A stretch of 64,000 bases of DNA from Calliopum simillimum (taxonomy: Eukaryota; Arthropoda; Insecta; Diptera; Lauxaniidae): contig OX638370.1 of the NCBI GenBank assembly GCA_951812925.1, forward strand, positions 99,338,897-99,402,896. Reading direction: 5' to 3'. The notes under the pieces are model-generated. The model was not told the DNA's origin, ran no database searches, and was given only the letters and a program-made list of their open reading frames with translations. Shown piece after piece: positions 22,313 to 34,540 of this stretch. Every line of letters begins with the position of its first letter. Position 1 is the stretch's first letter. A program made the position numbers and the translations under genes.

Positions 22313-22624
22313 TAAGGTATCGATATACAGCTTTTTCAATGTTTTTCAATACTTCTCGGTTTTTTATACATTTAAAACTTTTCAATAAAAAATATCGGTT
22401 TTGAAATTTGGATATTTTTCTATTTTCTTTCGATACCAATTTTCCGAACTTTCCGAGTTTTTCTTATTATAAATTTCAATCAAAATATTTATCATTTATA
22501 TATAGGGCCTTATCGTAAATCTGAAGGGAGTTCCATTCTCTCCCTCCCGGAGAGGAGCACTGGAAGTAGTGAATATTTCATGAATGGAAACTCCCATTCC
22601 TGCAGGGATTTATTTTTGTTATTT

Positions 22625-22870
22625 TAATATCGTTGACATTTTCAGAAATAACCAGTTTGCAATGCTGTGTTTTTCCAAGAGCGTTGACATTTTACACAAA
22701 AACAACATCTGGCAACGCTAAGTCTTTTCCATATCTTTGACATTTTGCGCAAACAACCAATCTGAACGGAGGTTTTTTTAATTTTGCACAAAAAAAAACA
22801 CGTGGCAACGCTTTTTTCCATAAATCGTTGACATTTTTTCCATTTTCCACTGGATATTGACAGCTGACTT
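22625..22870. repeat. Degenerate ~60-bp repeats with CGTTGACATTTT
   Basis: CGTTGACATTTT or TTTGACATTTT followed by ACAA-rich text and GGCAACGCT recurs about five times. Units are irregular. Confidence 0.55.
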
Positions 22871-23209
22871 ATAAAAAAAAGTTAAACAAGAATCAGTAAT
22901 TGCAAAAGAAGAAAAAGAAGCAATTGCAGCAGTGAAATTAAAATTAATGCTTTGCTTTTTAACGTAAAAAATGTCTTTTTAATCATTTTTGTGGATTTCA
23001 AAAATTAAAAGATTGCACCAAAAAGTTGCAAAAAAAAAAATTTAAGTGAAATGTAGCTTTAGTTGTTGTACTAAAGTTTTTAATTTGCCAAACGTTATTT
23101 ATAACTATTCATTTATACTTTAGTACTCCCTAGCAAAAAGTTGAGGAGCAAATTTAACAAATAAAAGTGAAACTAGTAAGGGTGTAAAATTTGGCCTGGC
23201 CAAACATTA

Positions 23210-23835
23210 AATACCCTACACTGCAGTATTTTTAAAATTTTGCTCATATGGGAGGTGCTACGCCCTCTTGTTCGAGTTCACCCAGTTTTTGTTCAGTGCT
23301 TGCATTTATAGGTTTAAATGTCTGAGTGAAAAATGTTTTCAGCATAGTGTTTTGAAGCTTTTGCTTATATAGGAGGTGCCACGCCCTCTTGTCCGAGTTC
23401 CTCTAGTTTTAGCTTAGAGCGTACATTTATAGTCTTTAGTATTTGAGTGAAATTTGTTTGGATTATCTCAAAAAACTCTTTTCGTATGGCATTTTGAAAC
23501 TTTTGCTCATATGGGAGGTGCTATGCCGCCTTGTCCGATTTCACCCAATTTTTGTTGAGAGCTTTCATTTATAGTTCTTAGTGTCTGAGTTAAATTTGGT
23601 TCGAATATCTCAAAAATCGCTTTCAGTATAGCGTTTTGAAGCTTTTGCTTATATGGGAGGTGCCACGCCCCCTTGTCCGATTTCACCCAATTTTTGTTGA
23701 GAGCTTTCATTTATAGTTCTTAGTGTCTGAGTTAAATTTGGTTCGAATATCTCAAAAATCGCTTTCAGTATAGCGTTGTGAAGCTTTTGCTTATATGGGA
23801 GGTGCCACGCCCTTTTGTCCGAGTTACATCTTGCT
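23210..23835 (+). repeat. Five tandem copies of a ~141-bp repeat
   Basis: The phrase TATATGGGAGGTGCCACGCC and its variants start near 23233, 23366, 23507, 23649 and 23791, each followed by TTGTCCGA, CACCCAATTTTTGTT and ATCTCAAAAA. Spacing is 140-142 bp. Two copies of the same family lie in opposite orientation at 56075-56350. The 67- and 77-residue minus-strand frames here simply read the repeat. Confidence 0.85.
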
Positions 23836-25684
23836 ACGAAATTTTGGATAGAGAGAACCTCTGCTTTGGAACTTAGCAGCAAAGCGTTGAGTAAGAAAAC
23901 TTCGCAAGGAAATGTGGGGCGTGGTAGACTGAAAGTCAGCTGAAAAACATCACTGAAGAAGTTAGTTCAAGAAACAGGAAATTTATTGAGAGATATTACA
24001 GTCATATGAAATTTTTTACAAACTTTATCAAACTTGAAATTAAAATATAAAACGGAAAAGTCTTATGAGTAATTTGAATTTCCAAAAAAAAAAAGAAGGA
24101 AAATCAAGAGCAATAAAAACAAATTCACGAAATTTAAAAAAAAAAATAAAAAACGACCGAATATACCACTACATACATATATTGCTCCTTATGGTTACTT
24201 GCCAAAGTAAATCATTTAAATAAAAATCAAATTTTTTAGCATATTTATAGGCGCGTGATTTCAATTTCTAGCTTGTTTGCGTGCTTGTGAAACTACAAAA
24301 TTTATCTATTCCAAAGAAAAAAAAAAAAAAAAAACACACAGAAAACTTTTTTAACTACGCTTCAATTTACGAGTAATACAACATAGACATACATATGTGT
24401 AACTATATTTTGCGAATGTATGAGTTAACTGAAAAACAAACCAAAATAAGTTCAGAACTCACTCAAACTACTAAATATTAACAACAGGAAAAACATAAAA
24501 TAAAATAAAAAATAAAAGAAAAATTTAAGGAAAAACATGACAAACAGCGCAAGGACGAAATCACAACATTTAATTAGTGTCGCCTAAAAGTCTGCAGTAA
24601 AAACAGCGACGCTTGACAGAATGAGCAAATGATGGAATGCTGGCATCAAGTGATATTTTTTTAGGTTCCCTTTTATTTATTTATTAAAGAGAATGTGCCT
24701 TTCTTAGGCATAAAGCAGGCTTGATGAGAAGAAAAAAGAAGAAAATAAACAAAATTCTGGCTATGGAGAAAAACATCCAAAAGAATATGGAGTGACAGCA
24801 AAAGTAATAAAAACAGCAGCAGCATTTTAGGCAGTGGCGTTTGGTCAATATACACACGCACACTAATTGTGCGTTTGTATGTTAATACGTTAGCACATTT
24901 GTGAAAGCGCACAGTTGGTTGAGCTAGTCTAGCAGAATTATAACTCACATATGCATGCGCGTATCTCCTGAAATAGTAGCGAGAAATTTCAAGTTCAAAT
25001 CAATCCCTTAAGTGTAATAAAATGTGTCCCAAAGGAAGGGTTGCGGGAGGTATGTCAATCGGTTACATAAACTCTGATTTCGACGACTGCCACTTTTTCT
25101 GCCGATCTTCATGATCTTGATCGCCTTGTTTTTGGCTCATCCAATGTTTTATCGGTTTCTTCAAACTTTTTCATCTACTTATTTTCGAATAAAAGGTATC
25201 TTGGCGCTTTATTCAGGGGGCGAAAGCCTCAAAGAAAATATTCACTGGATGCCCAAGATTATCAAAAATGGCAAAAAGCGTAGCAGTTACTGAAATCAAA
25301 GTTTTTATAAAACTTTCGTATGCATAATGCACGGTCCACTCCCAAGAAACGCTCCAAAGCGACTAAATTTTGAAAAGCTATCGATCTACATACCCCTGCG
25401 CCTCTTGGATTTGTATCGTACACACAGGAAGCTTAACATAGATAAACTTTTTTTTGGAAGACCCACTGTCATATTTACAAGTACATTTAAGTCTATAAGA
25501 GTTATAATGGTGTTTCTTGCATCAAATAAATGAAATGTGGGTAAATCTCCGAAAAATTTACCAAAACATGCCTTTTTTTGTCCCCACCTATTTTTTTTCA
25601 ACTTTTTTTATAACTTAAAGATACAGAATATGATGACCTGAACCCTTGGAATATTTTTGAAAAATGAACACTAACTTTCAGGTT
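23836..25684. other. Non-coding DNA without recognised features
   Basis: AT-rich, with long A runs at 24310-24332. Open frames at 24673-24948 and 25111-25601 have no family signal. Confidence 0.45.
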
Positions 25685-25870
25685 TGCCATCTGTTTTCTT
25701 TTTAAAGTTTCGACAGTATATGTATGTATATAAAAAATTAAACTAAAATTTTAGGCTCAAAACGCTTAAGTAAATAAACTTTAGAGAAATTTTTGGCGTT
25801 GCCAGATGTTTGTTTTCCAAGATTTATTTTAAGTCTTCTTTTTTTTTACGTTCGCCATTGTAATTACACA
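25685..25870 (+). repeat. Unit of the ~140-bp GTTGCCA repeat
   Basis: GTTTGCCATCTG and GCGTTGCCAGATG followed by TAAACTTT and AAAATTTTAGGCT match units in the dispersed family tails. Orientation is opposite to the neighbouring copy at 26290. Confidence 0.5.
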
Positions 25871-25992
25871 CTAAAAAATAATATTTAAAATCGTCAAAAA
25901 TTGATCGATGCTTAAATCATCGAACGGGAATTTGGTTTAAGCAAAGCTAACAAAGAAAAAACGGCAGGTGGCACTCGGGGAGTGGCCGATGA

Positions 25993-26050
25993 TATTGGAA
26001 GCTAATGCTTATTATAAGCTAATATAATAAGCTCTTACGTTCGAAAAATA

Positions 26051-26082
<32 letters not shown>

Positions 26083-26288
26083 CATGAGCTTGTGCGCGCA
26101 ATGTTTATAAACATATATATATGTATACATACATATATACTGTATACTGTACTTTGTATACAGTACGTCTCTATTTTTATATGTGTGACGCATTTTCGTT
26201 GCAAACATCCGTTACACTTTTTCGTTGCATGTTTTCGCTGTTCAGACTCTGCCTCTCAAAACGTCCGATAAGGAAGCATTAGCTTCCA
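25993..26288. repeat. Inverted pair around a GA microsatellite
   Basis: TTGGAAGCTAATGCTT near 25994 is mirrored as AAGCATTAGCTTCC near 26273. The interval of about 290 bp contains (GA)n at 26051-26082. It sits between units of the GTTGCCA repeat, so it may be a small insertion. Arms are only about 16 bp, hence low certainty. Confidence 0.4.
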
Positions 26289-26289
26289 A

Positions 26290-27140
26290 AAAAAACTAGG
26301 TGGCAACCCTGAAAATTTTTGTACAATTTCAGGAAAGTTTATCTGAGCAGTTCAATTTAGCCAAAAGATGTAAGAATTATATAAGATTTTTGAAAATAAG
26401 CAGGTGGCAACCCTAAAAACTTATATTGTATTTTGAAAAAATTTATATAAGCGTCGTAAGACTAAATTTAAATTTTTTTTCTTAAAAAAGTGGTTTAAAC
26501 AAACGTAACAAAAAAAAATAACCGGTTGGCAACACCGAAAGTTTTTGAAAATTTCAAAAAAGTTTATCTGAGTGTTTCTGAAACCACAAATTTCAATTTA
26601 GTCAAAAAAAGTAAGAATTATATAAGATTTTCGAAAATAACAAGGTGGTAACCCTACAAATTTATGTTTGATTTTTAAAAAGTTTATTTATGTGTTTTTG
26701 AACAAAATTTTTAGTTTAATTTTTTAAATACATAGTTTAAGCAATACTAACAACAAAAAGCACTACACGGAGAATGATAAAATGTTGCAAAAAACGACTG
26801 AGAATGATGAAACGGAGAATGATGAAATGTTGCAAAAACAGTAATATCACAATGAAAATAGCAATTTTTTTTTTAAAGTTGAAACTGGTGGATAGCCCCT
26901 GGAACTGTTAATTGTTTTACTTATATATTTAGTAATATAAAAAAAAACTTACGCGGAGAATGATGCACACTTGCGTTATATACAAAATTTAAAATTTTTT
27001 TTTAAAAAAAAGCACACGAACACTCACTGTCGAAAAACCAAAACTGAATCTCTTTTTTCTCTTCACTTTCAGTTCTCTATTTCCTAAATATTTAAAAAAT
27101 TTACAGTAGGGAGAATGAGTTTTCAACACCTTATATAATA
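26290..27140 (-). repeat. Dispersed GGAGAATGA repeat, copy B
   Basis: Same landmark order as copy A but inverted: GTGGCAACCCT units first, then clustered GAGAATGATGAAA words (26770-26830), ACTCACTGTCGAAAAACCAAA and a final GGGAGAATGAGTTTTCAACA. Confidence 0.75.
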
Positions 27141-28850
27141 GGTTCATAGTAAAATATTAAAAATAATTTTTTTTCGTAAGCAATTCGTATAGAAACTCTA
27201 GTTTAGTATCTGTATTAGAAAGTTAAATCATCAAATTTTAAATTTAAACATGGTTTTGTGCTCCAGGACATCGTATGGTACATTTTTTGGAGACTCACCC
27301 ATGTAGTTTTCGTATCATTTAAGAGGTAAATATATAGATGTGATGGCAGCAAATTGTTCCCCCCCAAATTTTTCTATTCAAGAGACCTTCTTCTCCAACG
27401 TTCATTTCAAAAATAAGAATTAAAACAAAACCGTTGGAAGATTTTACTCATTTCGTACATATTTTCTTTTAAATTTTTTCTTTAAAGAGTGGCGCTATTC
27501 AGTATTTACAACATTTTTTCACATGCTTCCTTCCTGGTTTGACTCTGTTCTATCTGCATACTCAACTCAGAAATAGCTCTGTAAATTCACAATGTTGACA
27601 ATAAGAAAGAAAGCGTGTCACAGATTCATCAAATCACTGTCACGCAGCATACTTTCAGCCATATTGGAAAGGTTTAGTTGTGTTTATTTTAGCTGGTTTT
27701 GTTTATGCATACTCTGGAGTGTCCTGCTGCTGCGTGCTTGGTGTGTATGTGCACCATCTTCTTGTATCCATATGTGTGTGTAGCTCTATGTTCTTCTATT
27801 TATTTTACTCTTTATATCCTTGTGCTTTGGTGGTGGAAATCGATACTGTTACTTTATTTCTTTTTCTTTGTTTTTTTCTTCTAAAAATTAATATGCCAGG
27901 ACAAATGTAGCGATGGTCAGTTAGACAGAACAGCAGCTTGTATCACAACAACACGAGTAGGCGACAATACTACTACTGGACACTAACAAATACAATAGCA
28001 AAACTTAAAGAGCAAGTAAATTGGGTTACTGGTGAATAAAAGTTACTTAAAGTGACAAAATTTACTTAATAAACAGAAAACTTGATATCTACTGGTAACG
28101 AATTAATTTGATATATTAAGTTAAGATATACTGTTACCAAAATATATAAGTTTATTGAGTAATTGTGAGCATATTGCATTTTTTTATTATGAGCTGATAT
28201 CTTCATATCTTTACCTTAAAGATTGAAGCACTAGATATGAAAAAAGATCCCGTGTGTTTCTTTTGCAAAAAAATAAAAAAGGACCCCAGACATTTTAACG
28301 ACATTGCTCAAAGTAAAAACACCAAGGAAACCAGTAAAATCTAGAAGCTTCTTGGCAAGAAAGCGGGATATAAAATTTTTTTAAATCTGTAAAAGCATAA
28401 TAATCGGGTCCTAATCTAACAGAGTTTGGGAAAGTATAAAGGAAAATAATTTATAACATGGCCTATTTTTAAGACTTTCTAAAATATTTTTTCTGAAACG
28501 AAGAAAAAAGTTTCTTTTGTGTGCATCCAAAGACTATATATAGTCTTCTATATATAGAAGTGGTGTATGTTTGAAGTATTAAACTAGCTGTTCAATTCTA
28601 CAACCAGGTAACTCCTAAACTATCATTCTTAAGATAAGTGGTCTATGATAATCTTCTTCTTTTGGTGCACAATTCTGTTTAACTAGAGTTTTCTTATGTG
28701 GCACGATTACAAAGTCATTAGAAAAAAAAACCAAAACAAGAAAAGTCGAAAATCAATACAAATTCATAATTTAAAAAATTGGAATTAGCTAGTTGTATAA
28801 TTGAGGTGGCAATATGATGATGGTGATTATATTGTTCGCTAGATTACGAG
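27141..28850. other. Non-coding DNA without recognised features
   Basis: Includes palindromic TA-rich text at 28535-28560 (ACTATATATAGT). No exon is supported. Confidence 0.4.
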
Positions 28851-28854
28851 CTGC

Positions 28855-29500
28855 TGTTGTAGCCGTTTGATCCGTGTTGTGGTTGATGGCTTCACTTCCA
28901 TTGAACACTCCATTAATGCTCAGGGTTGCGTCTTATCCCCAACTCTTTTCCTTGTTTTTACTGATGACCTTCTGTTTTCGACTTCAAGCTCAATCGATTC
29001 CTTTGCGGATGACGGTAATATTTAAGTAATATAAATAGCGCCTTAGTTCTACAGAGTTTGAGTTTAAAAAGTGATAAATGAATAACAATCATAAAACTAT
29101 ATCAGAGTGGAGTCTGGCTAATCGGTTTAAGTTTAACGCAAGCAAGACCCAATGTTGTCTGTTATATCACAGACGAATGTATTACTCCTCTACTCTCCTT
29201 AATATGGCAGTCGCGGATATTGCGAGATCAACATTTTTTGACGTTTTGGGCATATCAGTTCAACCGGAACTGAGATGGACAGATTATGTATTCTAAGTAT
29301 ATGTCGGAAGAAGCGGCCAGGTATATAATTTTTTAGAAATGATGCTAGCAATAAGTTCTTCCTCTTCTATTAATCTTCGTAGAGTGCACATAAACTATAA
29401 TGCAATTCATACACTTAGGCCGGAGCTCCAAAAGCATGTTTGGAGCTGCTAGACCGAGTTCAGCAAGGTTTGCTTAAACTTAAGTATATGAAATGTAAGT
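28855..29500 (+). pseudogene. Jockey/CR1-like LINE reverse transcriptase fragment
   Basis: Conceptual reading shows INAQGCVLSPTLFLVF, then the catalytic-type FADD motif in DSFADDGNI, then ISEWSLANRFKFNASKTQCC, and after further frame breaks RPELQKHVW. These correspond in order to the palm and thumb region of jockey/CR1-superfamily reverse transcriptases. The first part ends at TAA near 29024, and the 29078-29296 frame continues it. At least two stops or frameshifts and the missing ends make it a dead fragment. The enzyme would copy the element RNA at a nicked target site. Confidence 0.8.
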
Positions 29501-29884
29501 TAAATTAACCCCGCTATAGACTTTGCTCCCAGGAGCTAAAAAGTTTTTTATTAGTGTAGGTATCAAGCATGACCATTTTTTCTGATCGGAAAATATTTGA
29601 CCGTTCCCCAGGCCGTTGAAGGTCGGAAAAACGCTATATACTATATGCAAATGTGTGGCTTTAATCGAAAGAATTAATTCTATCTTTGAAACTATTTGCT
29701 ATAAGTGAATGAGATTTGTTACGTAAGTATATGAACAATACTTGAGTGAATTGCATTCAATTAAAAAATGGGCGATGCCATTTTCAAAAAATTTATCAAG
29801 TTGAGTTTTCAGCTGTTAAGCTCACGTTTGTCAGCAGAATGCTTGGATTAATTAAAATCTAGTGGTCTAGGAAAAAATTTCATA

Positions 29885-30052
29885 AGACCTAAAATGCTTA
29901 GAATCCTTTAAAGAAGTGGTGTGAACTTTTTCAGAATTTTTGGAATTTTTTTTTTGACCAAGTTTTGAAAAATTTTAAAATGTCTCAAAAAATTCTGAAA
30001 AAATACACACGTATCTTTTGGAAAATTCTAAGCATTTTTTGTCGTATATACT
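29885..30052. repeat. Inverted repeat with ~60-bp arms
   Basis: AAAATGCTTAGAATCC through TTTTTCAGAATTTTTG (29897-29955) is mirrored by CAAAAAATTCTGAAAAAA through AAAATTCTAAGCATTTTTTG (29986-30040). Non-coding foldback. Confidence 0.65.
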
Positions 30053-32690
30053 TTTTTCGTTAGATGCCTTGCTTCTGAGTAAAAAATCTTTTTTCTGCCC
30101 TCCTTATTGAAAAACGTAAAAAAATTGATTTTTTAAACTGAATATTATCTGTACCCCGAAAAACAAAAAGTTTTCTAAGGTACTTTTGGTTATCTACTTT
30201 CTAATAAAAAAAAAGTTATGACCAAAACATATGTTTTCTTAGCCAAAATAGATCTTCAATAGAATCAAAAGTGCTCCATTGGTTTTTCTCAGAATGAAAA
30301 ACAAAAAAAATGATGCAGATGTCGTTTTAAGAGTCCCTCTAGATTTTTAGTCGGTTTAGGAATAAATCTAAATTTCGACCCGGTCTATTGCTTATGAAGG
30401 AGAGATGTTGTGTAATTAAATTTTTTTCTTCCTAATGGAGGAGAGTTGTTGTGTATATGCAATGATTATTTTTTCTTGTGCCACAACATAGTGAATATAA
30501 AATAAGCTTTAACCCAGATTGAATGTATCCCCACCAACATTTAAGGTAATTCTGCTCCTTTACTAAATGGTTAATTTTCATGAGGGAATAATTTTTGGAC
30601 AATTTATTTTCTTTTAAATTCTAGTTAAAGCCGAAAAACTCCCAATTTTTTGCATTCAAACATTTTTCTTATCAACATTTCTGCGTTTGACAACAGAACT
30701 CCACAATTCATTGAATAATGAAATTTACAAATCATTCAACTTCATTAATGCCTATCAGACCAATTATTATGCAATTAATTAAAACTTCTAGCGCAAAGAT
30801 TCCCAACAACAACAACAAATAATTACTTAACAAGGAAATGAAAAATTAAAAGCAAAATCACGGTAGCGTAACATGAAAATCAAAATGATCTCTCTCCATG
30901 CCACTCTGGCACTGCAGTATATACATCTACTACCAAAGGCAAACAGGATAAAATGTTAACTTTCTCTAATTGACGTTAATTGAATGTTTAGTCCACAACA
31001 ACAACAAGATTTGTGCAATAACAACAAATTAAAAAAAAAGTACAACGCAAAATTGCACTCTGCAGCAGCAGCAGGTGTTCAAGTTGCATAGGCAAAGTTG
31101 CAGCAACCAAATAACCACCCATCCACCTTGTTGATGGTGGTGGTGATTGGGTTTTCGTAGTTGATTTAATTTTTGAAATAAAATTCTATACCCCAGCGAA
31201 TAGGAATGGACTGTAATTAATTTGTTGGCTGTCGCCGTTTGAAATGTTGGCTGTTGTAATTTGATTACGTTGCATACTTTTAAGCGTACACCCACCGTAC
31301 GCCGCTAAAATTGGATAACGCAGTGCTTGAGTGAATTTAATTAAATGTTTAGCATACGTCATGTTGTGTTGGTTGCCATTTTAAATAATTAAAATAAATT
31401 AAGTTATACAAAAAATTGAGAAATTTTAAATTTTTTCAATACATTCGTATATTGAGGATAAAAGTATTTTTATTTTTCTTTGCAATGACAAGCAGAGATG
31501 TTTCATACTGGATACTAGCGAAATATGATATTTTGAATTTTAAATTTCGGGAAAAAAATGAGCAAACAATTCAAAGCCTTTGTTTTTTAGAAACTGTTGA
31601 AGCTGAAGAAATGAAAAAAGAATTCAACAATTAACAAAAGGCAATTCACAGATGGAACATGTTGGCAACACTGCCAATGTTTAAAGAGTAAACACATTGT
31701 AGTAGCGCGCGCGTGCCGCAAAACTCAAGCCATCTAAATGTCTGGGGGAAAACCAACAGCTGGGGTATTCATCAGACAAACATATGTATGTATGTATGCA
31801 TGTAAGCTTGTATGCATGTATGTATGTGTATGCATAACGCAAATGCTGAAAGTTACATTTCAATTTGCGCAAAATTGCAGTTTATGTTGACTTTGGTCGA
31901 ATGCATAGAAATTGACGGCGTGAATGGGTTGCGTGTACTAACAACCAGCAGTGCCAATAGTCACTTATTTGCCTACAACGAGGGAATTGAATTCTACAAA
32001 ATTTTCTTTGCAAAAAGTACAGTTTAAAGACTATCTAAGTATCTGTTGCTGAAACGTAGAAGTTTTTGCTTAAAAATCAAAAGAAATTCTTTAAACTCAA
32101 ATGCAACAAATGAAATTTAATTTCAGGAAATAAAACTCTAAGAAAAAAAAAACTTGGTCCACAACGCTCTACAGCCACAGCATTACTTCATTTATGTTTC
32201 CTTTATTGTCATGTAGCAACCAAACGAACATGACCATACCCTCCACAAAATGGCCATATACCATAAAGTGCATTTCCCCTTAAAGTTTTTTCAGATTTCG
32301 CTGGTTTTTTTTTTTTTTTTGTTTATATTTTATTTTGCTTCTGCTGTGTTTGAAAAAATTTATCAAATAAACAAAAAAAAATAATATTAAAATTATACCA
32401 GAAAAATTCAAATAAACTTTGGCCGAAAAAACTTTATTTTAAATGCCGGAAACCATGTCGACACTCGCCGCAAAGTCAACGAAATGGCATAAAATGGAGT
32501 TAGAGATGTAAGTCATATAAAGCATCGTCAAGAACGCAGTGAAATTCACTTATCAAATTTAAACAAAATAATAAATGAAGGAAAGAAAAAAATGCTAAGT
32601 TCAAATCTGAAAACTATTTAGTGGGAGGGCGTGTCACGATATTAATTTTAATAATAAAAGCATTGTCATAGGAACTTTTTTTTAATTTTT
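30053..32690. other. Non-coding DNA
   Basis: No exon is supported. A (GTAT)n-like microsatellite lies at 31785-31835 and CAA clusters near 30810 and 31010. Parts at 30880-31320 are less repetitive and might be intron or regulatory DNA of a distant gene. Confidence 0.4.
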
Positions 32691-32694
32691 TTTA

Positions 32695-32955
32695 TCTTGG
32701 ATATCGCCGAAGGAACTTAAAAAAAATAAATGCCGCAAAAAAAAAAAATGTCACGCAAATCGGGCTAATGGTTCTCGAGTTATTCAGATTTTTCGGGCAA
32801 AGCCCAGGAAATTTTCAGAATATTTATTTCCTAAAATTTCAACGGAAACCATATCTACCCACAAAAAAATTATTCAAATCGAGTTAATAGATCCCGAGTA
32901 GTTAAGAGTTTTAATATTCCGGACAAAACCAAGGGAATTTTGAAAAAATAAAAAT
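32695..32955. repeat. Degraded copies of the CCCGAGTTAT-family repeat
   Basis: CTCGAGTTAT, CCCGAGTAGTTAAG, CCGGACAAAACC and GGGAATTTTGAAAAAATAA match 13.6-14.3 kb. Confidence 0.6.
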
Positions 32956-33169
32956 CGAGTAAATGGCTCTTGAGTTTCGGAGCTTTATAAGTTATTCCCT
33001 AACGACTTTGCGCCATCGGAGCGCGAGTTAAGACCAACAATTTTTTTAAAAGCGAAGGCGTATTTCTTTCCTTCTTCAATTACCTATAAACGCTTTTCAT
33101 TATAATTTTTAAAGCGGGCAAAAAATTTTGATACAGAAAACACCCCGCCCACCGCCCAATTTTTCAACG

Positions 33170-33483
33170 AGCATAGTTTTTCTCGTTGCTTTGTTCTGGT
33201 ATGGATTCCGGGTCACAAGAACATTGAGGGTAATGAAAAGGCTAATGAATTTGCAAGGCATGGCTCCTTTTCAAGCGTGACATATTCAGAGTACGTATTC
33301 ACTCCGGTTGGTCAAGTGAAGAAAAATTTTTTTCACATTGCCTTACCGAGGCCTTCATTAAAAAATTTAAAAAATCAGACGTGCTATCTTGCTACGGATG
33401 TTAACGAATCGAATACATTCTCTGGTACTACCTTCCTGTATCATAAGCGAGGCTTAGGGCTCCAGAAAAACAGTTTTTCATGA
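33170..33483 (+). pseudogene. LINE RNase H C-terminal remnant
   Basis: Reading from about 33187 gives CFVLVWIPGHKNIEGNEKAN followed by EFARHGS, the typical C-terminal RNase H signature of LINE polyproteins (W-x-PGH-x-x-x-x-GNE-x-A-x-x-A). The frame stays open to a stop at 33483. The upstream polymerase is missing; the join falls near 33170 next to a GGGCG-type repeat. RNase H removes the RNA template during retrotransposition. The 3' flank runs about 170 bp and then directly into the CCTAA array, so that array may be the element's 3' tail. Confidence 0.8.
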
Positions 33484-33655
33484 CTGAGTTTGCCGATATT
33501 AATATTGGTTCTCTTCTAAACCACCTCAATAGAACAAACTAGATATTAATATTCTTTACAATTTCATTTAAAACATAAAAAATCTAGTCTCTGACAAACG
33601 CTCTTACTAGAAAGCCCGATTCCATCTGAAGTCTTAAAACGTCTCTTATAGAACA

Positions 33656-34346
33656 ACCTAACCTAACCTAACCTAACCTAACCTAACCTAACCTAACCTA
33701 ACCTAACCTAACCTAACCTAACCTAACCTAACCTAACCTAACCTAACCTAACCTAACCTAACCTAACCTAACCTAACCTAAACTAACCTAACCTAACCTA
33801 ACCTAACCTAACCTAACCTAACCTAACCTAACCTAACCTAACCTAACCTAACCTAACCTAACCTAACCTAACCTAACCTAACCTAACCTAACCTAACCTA
33901 ACCTAACCTAACCTAACCTAACCTAACCTAACCTAACCTAACCTAACCTAACCTAACCTAACCTAACCTAACCTAACCTAACCTAACCTAACCTAACCTA
34001 ACCTAACCTAACCTAACCTAACCTAACCTAACCTAACCTAACCTAACCTAACCTAACCTAACCTAACCTAACCTAACCTAACCTAACCTAACCTAACCTA
34101 ACCTAACCTAACCTAACCTAACCTAACCTAACCTAACCTAACCTAACCTAACCTAACCTAACCTAACCTAACCTAACCTAACCTAACCTAACCTAACCTA
34201 ACCTAACCTAACCTAACCTAACCTAACCTAACCTAACCTAACCTAACCTAACCTAACCTAACCTAACCTAACCTAACCTAACCTAACCTAACCTAACCTA
34301 ACCTAACCTAACCTAACCTAACCTAACCTAACCTAACCTAACCTAA
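33656..34346. repeat. (CCTAA)n array, complement (TTAGG)n
   Basis: About 138 tandem copies of the pentamer span roughly 690 bp. I noticed only one visible variant, an A for C at 33782. The complement TTAGG is the ancestral insect telomere repeat, which true flies have lost as a chromosome-end sequence. Unique DNA follows on both sides, so this is an interstitial array. It abuts the LINE RNase H remnant. Confidence 0.97.
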
Positions 34347-34540
34347 CTGAACAAGACGTCTTGTCGGAGTCTTAAATCATTTCGTTTTAAGATACGTTAT
34401 GGTTGTTCCCGCTTTCTATTTATCAAATACTTCAGTTCAGTATGTATAAATTTTAGTTTATCTGCTTCAAGTGCTTTTAGAGCAGCGATGAGTTTATTTT
34501 TAAGGGCTTTTCTAGTGAACATTATTTTTCATGGAGCGCA

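Noticed and set aside
33656..34346. A true chromosome end
   Set aside because: Several tens of kilobases of other sequence lie on both sides, so it is interstitial.
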